Positions 54,837 to 64,000 of a stretch of DNA of 64,000 nucleotides are shown one piece after another. A program made the translations under genes and the position numbers. This DNA comes from Cryptomeria japonica (taxonomy: Eukaryota > Streptophyta > Pinopsida > Cupressales > Cupressaceae). The notes below the pieces were generated by a model. That model was not told the origin of the DNA. It made no database searches and saw only the letters and a list, made by a program, of their open reading frames with translations. Every line of letters begins with the position of its first letter. Position 1 is the first letter of the stretch. The stretch spans positions 609,448,677 through 609,512,676 of the forward strand of contig NC_081405.1 in assembly GCF_030272615.1 (NCBI RefSeq), written 5' to 3'.

Positions 54837-56932
54837 AGAAAAAATCACTACAAAAAAGACCTCAAATGCGTTAAATGAATTTCCCAATTATGCACTCATG
54901 TTTATCTTTTTTTGGTCATTTGGATACCTTTTTTTACAACATCTTGGTGTATACGCCCCTAAGAAGACCTTTTCCTCAAAAATTTCTTGGATCATGAACT
55001 CCTCATGTGCACCAAACATAAGTTGCCACTTGGAAGCTTCTAATGCACACAATCCTTTCAATCAATCTACTCCATTGATCTCTCAAAACAATCTTAGTCT
55101 TTAATCCTCTATCCTTCATGACTATAAATAAATCATTATATGAGCTATTTTCAAGAACTCTTGTAATGCAATGTTATGTTGCCAATTTAAGCACCTTACA
55201 TCCTATCTTGGTCACAAATCCATCTTGAAGCCATCAACCTTTAGCTACAACAAGAGTTTTCTTTCTGAGATACTATTGTCTTTCATCTTTTATACATTAT
55301 CCTTTAACTTGATCTAAAGGTGGTACTTATGCATAGCATAATGGTTTGAAATTCATAGTTTAAGTCCTTTATTGATTTTTTATGCTTGCTTGCATACACA
55401 TATATTGCTAGAATTTAGCAATTCTTTATAGCTTCTATTTTAGTTTATTTATGAAAGAGTATAAATGAAGCTATATTTAAAGTCAAAATTGTAAGATCCC
55501 CTCAATCATTGAGGTAGAATTCAAAAATTGATTTCACCTCTAATTATATGAAAAATTTAATTTGTCTGTACATATCAAAATCTTTCAAAATTTTGCATAT
55601 TAAACAATAAAATATTGTGATGAACAAGTCTCTAGAGTCTTAAAAACCTTTATTTTCATAAAGTGCCAACACTGCATTATTTCCCTAAAATATTCTCTTT
55701 GATTAATACGAAATTTTAAAATGGTTGCCACTAAAAGTATTAGGTCAGCGAAAGGAATTGGGATATTTAAAAATAGGCTTGCATCACTTTTTTAGCTTCA
55801 TTGAGTTGTAGTTTGTTCATTGACTTAATAATTAAGTGCTTGCAAGTATGATAGTGGAATTTAGGAATGAGGATCATATAGTATGTTAGGAATTTTATTT
55901 GGAATGTTAGTCAAAATAATATTTTAGTTGATAATTATAATTGCATGTGTAAAATATTGTTGAAATTGATTATTTTAAAAGTAAATATTGCAAGGTTAAT
56001 TTTGTTTTTAATTGTTGGCATGTTGTGTTGACTTTTATGTAAGAGTTTCATTTCTTAGTCAACTTTGTAAGAGAATTTGTGTATGAATTGATATCTTAAA
56101 TTTTATAGAAAGATTATATATGAAAACAAATGATTGCGGAGTTTTATAATAAATGATTTATAGGAAATAATATTTTTTGAAGGTTTTGTAAATTATAATC
56201 TTGTGTAGATTTGTTTATGGGAGAAATTTAATGGTGAAATATGCTTAACTCTTCAAAAGTTTTGATGTTTTGTCTTTACATGACAACCACTTAGAATATA
56301 ATATGTTTTAAGTATGTCATTTATAGTCATGGGAGATTAGTTTTTTTTTAAGATTGTCTGAAGACTAATCAATGTAATATGAATTGATGGCAATTATCTC
56401 AAAACTATCTAATTGAATTCTAATAAATTATCATGTACACTAAAACACTAGAAATATGGAGCATCCAAACACACATGTGCATTTTTCAAAATAACTTTAA
56501 GTTAAAGTTAACAAAATATTATGTTGTCTTAGTAATATTGTTTGCATGCTATATATTCTTACACTAGAAGGAGGATCATCTTATTTCTCACTTCTTTATT
56601 GATCTTATGTATGAAATATTTTATATTGATTTTAATAGTTGATGCATTTTACAAGAAATGAATTTATTAAATTGAATATATAATAGATTTATGATGTTTC
56701 ATTGAAAGTTTTTATTAAGTTTTGTGCGCAAATTTTATATTTCAAGATTCAATAGTATGTACATGCATTTTTTTTTAAGTTCAATATTATATTATATATT
56801 TCATGTGTATCTCATTCAACAACATAGAAATGTTACTATTTATAAATGTTTTTTTTTAATTTAGTAAAATAGATTCTTCTTTGACATAGAGTTGTATATA
56901 ATTCATGTATATCTTTATATATGCAGGAGTTC
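54837..56932. other. L internal, no gene seen
   Basis: 2.1 kb of AT-rich DNA. A 68-codon ORF at 54898-55104 has no recognised motif. It ends at a probable splice acceptor (TTTATATATGCAG at 56921-56933) just before the plus-strand gene, so it is probably an intron or leader. Confidence 0.45.
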
Positions 56933-56941
56933 TTTGTTATC

Positions 56942-59175
56942 ATGGATGTCTTTGACATAGATGAACTATTAGGTGATAATCCCCCACCACAACCCCCTCC
57001 TCCTCCTCCACCTCCACCACCACCACCACCACCACGACCACCACCCCCTAGATTGGATGAAATTCATTTAAGAGAATGAATTAATGAGAACCGACAAGTG
57101 ATTGAACAAAACATTGCTACTATCCAAAATGAGCAAGTCACGCCACCCCATCTTGTAGACTATGCAAAATCAATGCAAACTGTTGTCGAGTCAATTAGAT
57201 CTGTTGATTCTCAATTAGATCAATTTCATAGACGACGACAAGAGTTGCGTGATTTTTATGCCGATGGTTTAACTTATAGGCAAATCATTGATTTGAAAAT
57301 AACCAAAGCTCATTTATGTCCATATTTTACCAACCCAGAAACAAGAGAACCAATGCAACCTAACCAGAAAAGAATTTCAATTAGGTGGTTTGTGCATCCA
57401 GAAATGGCTAGATACTTTTGGGATAGATGGTGGATGGTTTTTGATTATCTAGCACATCGTAATTATGAGGTCCCTTTTTATTTTTTGAAGAAATTATATT
57501 ATGAGTTTGTAATGAACCAAAAACAAAATTATTTTGATATTAAGTCATTCCAGGGTGTTGGTCGCGGAATGCCACAGCATAGATTAGGGGCACAGAGTAA
57601 TAATCCCCTACCGGATCCACCCATAGTTCCACTCATTGCTCCATCGATTCCTGCAGATGTCCAAAATACATCATTCATTTCGAGATTAGATGCTTTGATT
57701 TCCCTCACAGGTAACCTAAGTGAGCAAGCTGCTCACATGGCATCTGCTCCTCGATGGATGCCACATATGTGTTCGAGTTGTCATGAGACGTGTGTAGGTC
57801 CTACTACTGCTGCAGGATCTACTTTAGTTCCAGATGAGCATGATGTAGCAGATGATAGTATGATGACATCTTATATGGATTTTCTTTGCTCGGATGTTCA
57901 TCTTGACTAGGTATAGATATATATACATGTACATGTCAATATTTTTATACTTCATTAAATATAGGTATAAACTAAGTGCATCTCTTTTTTTATACAATCT
58001 AATACTTCATTAAATAAATTTTGTTTATGTAGATAAGGACTACACCTAATATTAGAGTCAATATTGCATTTACTGGAACAGAACTCGGCACACCTTATGG
58101 GGTATAGTATAAATTTCTATCTAGACATTGTACTAGATCTCCTTAAGTTAATATGTTATCATCATATACTATATAAATTTTCATGTTGATACATTGAATG
58201 CTTCTTTCTCTAGGATTCAGGTCATGAGGGACCCTCTACATCACATCGAGAAGAGGGTCTAACTATTGTGACACCATCTATGGTATGTATCTTATATTTC
58301 TTAAATTAAATATGAACTCTTCCAATATTGTAACTTAACTTGAAATTATTTAGTACACATATATATGTTCACTAAATATGATTTCATTAAATGCATGTAT
58401 GTAGGTGAACACTACCATTAGGATAGGTTATCCTCATAATTTTGATCAGAGCCAATTTGAATGCACATCAACATCCTTTGAGGTATTAATATGCAATAAT
58501 TAATTTGATCTTATTTTGACTCTTAATTTAAGATTTAATTGGACACTTTGAATTTGACCTTGTACAGGAGTTAGCTAGCACTACATTTGGTGTTGATACT
58601 GCACAAGATACTGCTAGAGGAGATACTACTAGAGGATCTGATGAGCATATGGTAAGTTTGTAACTTAATTTATGAATTCTACTATATTTGATAAATGATT
58701 CTTTTAATAGTTAATTTCAAGTAATATTTTAATATTATTTTTTTATTGTACAGCATGAGACAGGTGGATCTGGACCACATCCCAGGGACAAGAGAGATAC
58801 TACTAGAGGATCTGATGAGCATATGGTAAGTTTGTAACTTAATTTACGAATTCTACTATATTTGATAAATGATTCTTTTAATAGTTAATTTCAAGTAATA
58901 TTTTAATATTATTTTTTTATTGTACAACATGAGACAGGTGGATTTGGACCACGTCCCGGGGACAAGAGAGATACTGCTAGAGGATCTGATGAGCATATGG
59001 TAAGTTTTTAACTTAATTTACGAATTCTACTATATTTGATAAATGATTCTTTTAATAGTTAATTTCAAACTTAATATTTTAATATTATTTTTTTATTGTA
59101 CAGCATGAGACAGGTGGATTTGGACCACGTCCCAGGGACAAGAGACCACGAGATTTTATTGATGATAGCACTTAG
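56942..59175 (+). pseudogene. L plus-strand gene: proline-rich protein, about eight exons
   Basis: The ATG at 56942 lies 8 bases after a splice acceptor. Exon 1 (to about 57910) encodes DVFDIDELLGDN, a run of about 25 prolines, then a helical domain (MQTVVESIRSVDSQLDQFHR, RQIIDLKITKAHLCPYF, RWFVHPEMARYFWDRWW) that I do not recognise. Small exons follow with GT/AG borders: 58033-58101, 58214-58282, 58405-58482, 58568-58651, 58754-58825, 58928-58999 and 59104-59175, all phase 0 and ending in a stop. The last three are tandem duplicates. Defects: TGA at 57077, TAG at 57908, and AA instead of AG before 58928. Consistent phase across seven introns is strong evidence of a once real spliced gene. 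It may be a transposition accessory protein. Confidence 0.7.
58622..59144 (+). repeat. Three tandem copies of an exon-intron unit
   Basis: Units of 174-176 bp begin at 58622, 58796 and 58970. Each has the end of one exon, a complete 102-104-bp intron and the start of the next exon. Introns are almost identical. Every unit adds 24 codons (HETGG...GSDEHM) without shifting the frame. Confidence 0.88.
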
Positions 59176-60070
59176 ATTTTACTGTTTATTTGGCTTTGAT
59201 ATGTACTTTTTTATGGACTTTACACATTTGTTTACACGTGCACATACTTTATATATATGGATAGTTGCATAATAGGATTAGATCATATATATTTTGTGCA
59301 TAATTTATATATTTTGTGCATACTTTATATATTTTGTGCACATTAGATATTATGTGGAGTGAACATCATGTTACCATCTAGACATATATATGGATTAGAT
59401 ATTATATGGATTATGTGGACTTGAAATTTTACTGTTTATTTGGCTCTGATATGTACTATTTTACGGGCTTTACATATTTGTTTACACATGCACACACATA
59501 CTTTATATATATGGATAGTTTCATAATAGGATTAGATCATATATATTATGTGCATACTTTATGTGTATTGTGCCCATTAGATGTTATGTGGACTTGAAAC
59601 CATGTGCACATTAGATCATATATATTGACTTGAAATTATGTGGACTTGAAATTTTGTGCATACTTTATATATTATGTGGACTTGAAATTTTGTTTATGGA
59701 AGTTGTGCTTAAACAACTTTATAGGCATTATGTGGACTTGTAATTTTATTTTTGGAATTTCATTTAAATAGTTCTTGTGATTAGATAAACTAAATGTGCA
59801 TACATCATGAACTAAGTAGCGAAACATAATGTATAATTATAACATATTCTAAATTAAAAAGTATCATTTAACAAATATAATGAATAGAACTTGATCAAAA
59901 CATAATTATCTCATTCATAAATTTGACCAATAGTCTCTCATTTATGTATATTGTACACAAAATGTAATCAAGAAGACATATCCAAAATAAAATAAACAGT
60001 CTATTTAAATAACTTTATTTTCATTGATGCCTTCTATTTGTGGTAGACTTGAAACAAAATTTTACTAGAT
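59176..60070. other. Region between the two convergent L genes
   Basis: About 900 bp, AT-rich, with repeated words such as ATTATGTGGACTTGAAATTTT and TTTATATATTTTGTGCATA between 59270 and 59700. There are no coding motifs. It should hold the 3' ends and polyadenylation signals of both genes. Confidence 0.5.
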
Positions 60071-63055
60071 TTATTCCATTATACCATCTGCATCCTCTCT
60101 CTTTTGCAAAGCATCTGTAATTGTCTCGTGCTCTTCCATAGAGAGAGTCCATAATTGTTTATTAGCAGGCCTACCACGATATCTATCCAATTTTATATTA
60201 GTTGCCACTACCAAATGCGAGTAATGTATAATCTTCTTCTCTAATTCATAATCTTCAAATGTGGGCAATCCATTCTTTCTTGTTAGATATTTGCATAGCC
60301 AAGTGCCAACAACAACCACAGATCCTATTGGATAGTCATAACCATCATCATCTACTCGAGGAGTAGTTAGCTTATGTTTTGGCTCTACACATTGAGCCAA
60401 CCAATACTCTGTCCCCTCTTCATTGTCCTCTGGTGTAACAACAACATAGACATGTCCTGTGCACAAAACAATTTTATTTTAATATTTAATGAGAAATAAA
60501 AACAAAAGTATACACTATAAGATTTCATAAATTAATGTACTATTTAATAAATCAAAACAAATTTCAAAAATAATTTTACCTTGTTGTATAAGATCTAAAA
60601 TTCAATCATAGTCATTTGATGCAAACATTTGATCCATATCTTCATCAGTTCTTTCATGCGGATCATTTGCATCTATGGGTGTCAATGATCTTTGTTGCCA
60701 TTCTTCAACCCATTCTTTATTCTCACAAAATTCCCAGTCTCCTGAAACACAAAACTGACAAAAGCAAGCAAGTTGCCTTGTGAATATAGTCCATGTTTTT
60801 GAATTAGAACTCTTAATTGAATGCCATTTAGCTGATCCAATGATGGTATTACAATCATGTCGAATAGGAATACTCTCTTCCTCTATCAACTAGAAGAAAC
60901 GTCGAATTGCAGAGTTTTCAGTTGATCCTTTTGACAACTTTGAATTGCACCAATCTACAACTGCACGAGCATCTCTAAATTTCACTGCATCCTCGAATTT
61001 CAATTATTCTCTAGCAACAACTCTTTTTATACAGGCACCGGATCCATCGTGTTCCCCCTTACCATGTCCCGCTTCAAAAAAACTCCATAAATGTTGGACA
61101 TTGGTTATCTTGTGAACTTTGCATAGCCAATAAAACATTCTTGCATTTTTGAATTGTCCAGTGCAGTTATCTGACCATATCATATGTTGTTTTATGTCAA
61201 TTTCTCTTTCCTTAAGATTATCATAAAATACCTCGAAGCAATGTTGGACAAACTCTGAAGAGTGTAATCGATTATCGCTAACATAGAAATGATACTCCCT
61301 CAAAAATTTTCTGTTATCTTCTGTACTATCATGGTCATGTCTATATATAATGTGCACAAATATGGCCACTTGCACTGAGTTGTAGTATTGTGATTGAGTT
61401 TCCTCTTGTGGTTTTAGAGTATAATTTTCTGCAAAATCCACAACTGATACTATTGTTCCAACTGGAAATGTGTTCTTGCATATGCGAAATTGTCCATCAA
61501 GCCATCGGGCATGTTGGGAATGTTTCACATATTTTGGAACAATATGAGTTTTAAACTCACTAATAAATGCATTCACACTATTCTATTCTGTAATCAATTC
61601 TAAACGTTTCCCCATCTTTCCATCCTTTAGAGGGTATTCTATATTTTTAAATCTCCTAACATCAACCATTTTTTGTCCAAACTCAGATGAAACATGTTCA
61701 TGCAAACATTCACCTATCGAAGAATAGCTCCCACATAAATTGCAAAGACCATAAATGCATGAACTGGAAAGAAATAATTGTTCATTAGGTGGTTTACAAA
61801 ATAAACTTCCAATAAAATCTTTTATAGTTTCAGGTGGAACATAAACACCACAATCCTGCACAAGATCATTACCATGCAACATACAGTGAATATATCGAAA
61901 AACATCATAATAGTAATGAAACTGGACATGAGTTTTACAACAAGATATTCTTTGTTTATTGATTTTACCATACCAGGGTTTGCATTTTTCAAATGATCTT
62001 TGACTAATTCGTAAATTCATTAACACAGATTCATCACTAAATTTTTTAAAGAATTCAGTTTGAGTCATGTCAAGAAGATGTTTTGGATGAGGATCACGAA
62101 TTTTTGATCCCACCCTTAACTTTAAAACATCTCTAGCATTTGAAGAAACTCTAGTGTTATCATGCCAAAATTTTGCAATTAATTGTTTAGTTTCATCATT
62201 TAATTTCATGTCCGACCTTTGAAGTCTACCACTAAAACTCCAACAATGGTTTAGTGGATCAATTTCAATTGTGTCTCTTCTTTTGGCTACTCTTGACAAG
62301 GTTCTACGATGTAAGTTCAAATAGCCACTTATATCACTTAACATTCTTTTACTAACAATCATTTTGTCAACTATAGCAGTCGTTATAACTCTACGTACTG
62401 CATTCTTATCTTTAGATCGACTTGTTTTTCCTATAGAATCGATGGTATTGGCAACAATAGATACAACTTGCTTATATGATTCATCTTTTCTTTTTGGTTT
62501 TGCATAAATACCTATTTTTTTCATGACTTTACGCATTTTTAACATTTTTATTAATTGTAGCATTAATTGACATTGGAATCCTAACTTTTTATTATAGAAA
62601 AATTGTTTATATAATTTGTTTGCATGTGTTCTGATTTGTCTCCAAGAAACTAACCCATTAAGATTATCTAGCACATTGCTATCAATAGTAAACAAATTAC
62701 ATTCATTTTCTTTTAGAGAGGGTGGTGTAATATTTTCAATTTTTATTTCTTTTTGTATTGGTGTATGAAATTTATATCCAGCTTCATTTAAATCAGCAAT
62801 TTGATTGGCATCATAGTCATCAGGATTTAAAAACATACCAGGATTCACATCCACATCAACATTTGCATCAACAATCATACCCGTGTGTGGTTCTACATTT
62901 CTTGCATCCATCATGATGTCTTCAATGGTCTCATCTACAATGGGCACTGAACTAGATGCTTCAGAAGTGTTATTCAATTGTCGTCATTGTGATCTTCGAT
63001 CTCTTTGGTGTTTTGCCTCCTTCTCTCTTTGTGCTTGAATTTCATCCACTATCAT
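60071..63055 (-). pseudogene. L minus-strand gene: candidate DDE transposase
   Basis: One frame runs from an ATG at 63055 to 60580, broken by stops at 62986, 61585, 61006, 60892 and 60604. A 123-bp intron follows (60457-60579, GTAAAA...CACAG), then exon 2 to 60071. An earlier ATG at 63095 is off by one base through an A-run. Order: Lys-rich start, acidic part, helical domain, Cys-rich CIYGLCNLCGS, then a core with VVDFAENYTL, WSDNCTGQFKNARMFYWLC and FFEAGHGKGEHDGSGACIKR, plausibly D, D and E about 88 and 31 residues apart. A Cys-rich CFCQFCVSGDWEFC block and a small beta-rich exon 2 domain (GTEYWLAQCVEPKHKL) follow. Most likely it is the transposase of L. I recall similar DDE wording in uncharacterised animal proteins but could not check. 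Confidence 0.68.
60457..60579 (-). other. Intron in the L transposase gene
   Basis: Donor CAACAAG/GTAAAATT and acceptor TGTGCACAG/GACATG in minus sense. Splicing joins the frame in phase, giving QQGHVYVVV across the junction. 123 bp, AT-rich, as plant introns are. Confidence 0.7.
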
Positions 63056-63272
63056 TGTCCTCTTTTTTTTTCTTTTGACATTGCTTAGAACCCATTTTTA
63101 CAAACTCATCTTCAAAAAATAATATCTTTTTACTGAGTTCTTCAAAAAATCGTGTAAAAAATATTAAAAAGTACTGCCAAATGATGTAAAAAATCTTTGT
63201 CAGTACGGATTTCAATGATAGTGTGGTAAATCGATGCAATCTATCTTTTTTTTTACAGTAACGGTTATTTAG

Positions 63273-63440
63273 AAATGGGGGCCCGTTATTTAAATAACGG
63301 GTCCCTATTTTAAAAATAGGTTTTAAAAACAGGGGCCCATTATTTAAATAACAGGCCCCCATTTTAAAATGGGGGCCCGTTGTTAAATCCAACGAGCAAA
63401 AAATGAAATGGGCCCCCGTTTATAAAACGGGGGCCCGTTA
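63273..63440. repeat. L right subterminal palindromic array
   Basis: Seven copies of the same GC-rich motif as at the left end: AATGGGGGCCCGTT, AACGGGTCCCTATT, AACAGGGGCCCATT, AACAGGCCCCCATT, AAATGGGGGCCCGTT, AATGGGCCCCCGTTT and AAACGGGGGCCCGTT. It lies just upstream of the transposase gene and may also regulate it. ORFs drawn here on the minus strand are shadows. Confidence 0.8.
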
Positions 63441-63548
63441 TGCAAAATTTGAATTCACAACCCGCCACTTGCCTCGGGATAGGCCTGGGATGGCCACACT
63501 TGAGACATGAACCTGCAAATTCAAAGCTCCATGAATGAAAGCACAAAT

Positions 63549-64000
63549 ATGATGAAATCAAAAAGTTTACGTGCCTCTAATCAGAGAATTTTTATACAAA
63601 ATTGAAACCCATTTCAGATTATACTGTCTAGATTCTAAATATGTAAATTAATTTAAAAATTGATTATTTTAACTATTTTTCATTTAATTTATACTAAATC
63701 AGGTTCATAAATTTGAAATATTAACTAATTTTCTTAATTTAATAACTTTTTTATTTTAAAGAATTTTGAAAAAAAAATTATATGTCATCAATCTACACAA
63801 AATTCTTTTCAATTTAAAAAAAAAAATTTCAAAAAATGCTAAGTTTATGTCAAATTATGTGGGTCGTACACGTCAAATTTTTAAAAAGATAATTACGGCC
63901 ATTAAAAAATTAATTAAAAAAAAAAATATTTGAAAAAAAAATACAGAAAAATATGCTCATGAATCTTCAATGTGTTACAAACCATTTCCCAAAACGGTTT
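63549..64000. other. AT-rich flank, no gene seen
   Basis: Runs of A and T with no ORF. The last ten bases (AAAACGGTTT) faintly recall the L motif but lack its GGGCCC core. Confidence 0.4.

Larger units (their letters stand above)
53206..63548. mobile_element. L: candidate large DNA transposon with two genes
   Basis: About 10.3 kb bounded by clusters of a GC-rich palindromic motif (AACGGGGGCCCGTT and variants) at 53264-53543 and 63273-63440. These are absent elsewhere in the window. Just outside lie imperfect inverted ends sharing TGTGC, ATGAG or ATGGAG, and AATTTGCAG (53227-53235, reversed at 63513-63521). Inside are two convergent intron-bearing genes, one with a D-D-E transposase-like region. 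There is no LTR, primer site or polymerase. The ends are only approximate and no target duplication was identified. I cannot assign a superfamily: the ends do not fit CACTA. Confidence 0.6.

Noticed and set aside
60466..60580. Separate gene starting at the ATG 60466
   Set aside because: That ATG lies in the intron; splice borders join this stretch in phase to the transposase frame.
63042..63561. Minus-strand ORFs of 116 and 65 codons across the GC-rich array
   Set aside because: Gly/Pro/Asn repeats come from reading the palindromic motif; no independent evidence of coding.

Overview
This window looks like repeat-rich nuclear DNA from a seed plant with a large genome. It is AT-rich and full of nested Ty1/copia elements with initiator-Met-tRNA primer sites and GT-AG introns. 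A gymnosperm is my best guess from this density of old, decayed copia elements; nothing in the sequence proves it. I found no ordinary host gene, rRNA or intact functional tRNA. Almost every reading frame belongs to a mobile element and is broken by stops and frameshifts, many of which fit C-to-T decay (CAG, CAA or CGA becoming stops).

Layout, using my own letters. A (1-3654, +) is the 3' part of a retroelement with a long unknown ORF and a 3' LTR, inserted into an LTR of B. B (3655-16986, -) is a copia element split by C (5665-14258, -), and C is split by D (9200-11159, +). D is a 1.96-kb element with 135-bp LTRs, each carrying a tRNA-like sequence, and an internal 41-bp minisatellite. H (17938 to about 30640, +) is a very decayed copia element split by F (21119-29219, -), whose 5-bp target duplication is perfect. 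I (31029-44788, -) is a copia element whose 5' LTR is split by G (37428-44152, +). G has matching LTRs, a perfect target duplication, a coiled-coil/zinc-knuckle gag and a long ORF2, but no pol. J (about 44794-52088, +) is a TNT1-type copia element carrying a 1290-bp solo LTR, K (48701-49990), of the I family. L (about 53206-63548) is not a retroelement. It has GC-rich palindromic subterminal repeats at both ends and two convergent intron-containing genes, one of which encodes a candidate DDE transposase.

How the parts work together: A, C, F, G, I and K differ in LTR sequence but share a C-run hairpin just inside the LTR 3' end, next to the primer site. Its stem bases covary between families. 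C, F, I and G also share an extended polypurine box. These shared signals suggest that pol-less G (and probably A) was copied by the enzymes of C/F/I-type elements. In D, the tRNA-like LTRs suggest Pol III promoters inside an LTR element, comparable to the 5S-bearing Cassandra elements. In L, the two genes and the subterminal arrays look like one self-contained DNA transposon that is now inactivated by stops.

Limits: all boundaries were read by eye. LTR pairs and target duplications were compared directly. Superfamily names rest on motifs, not on searches.
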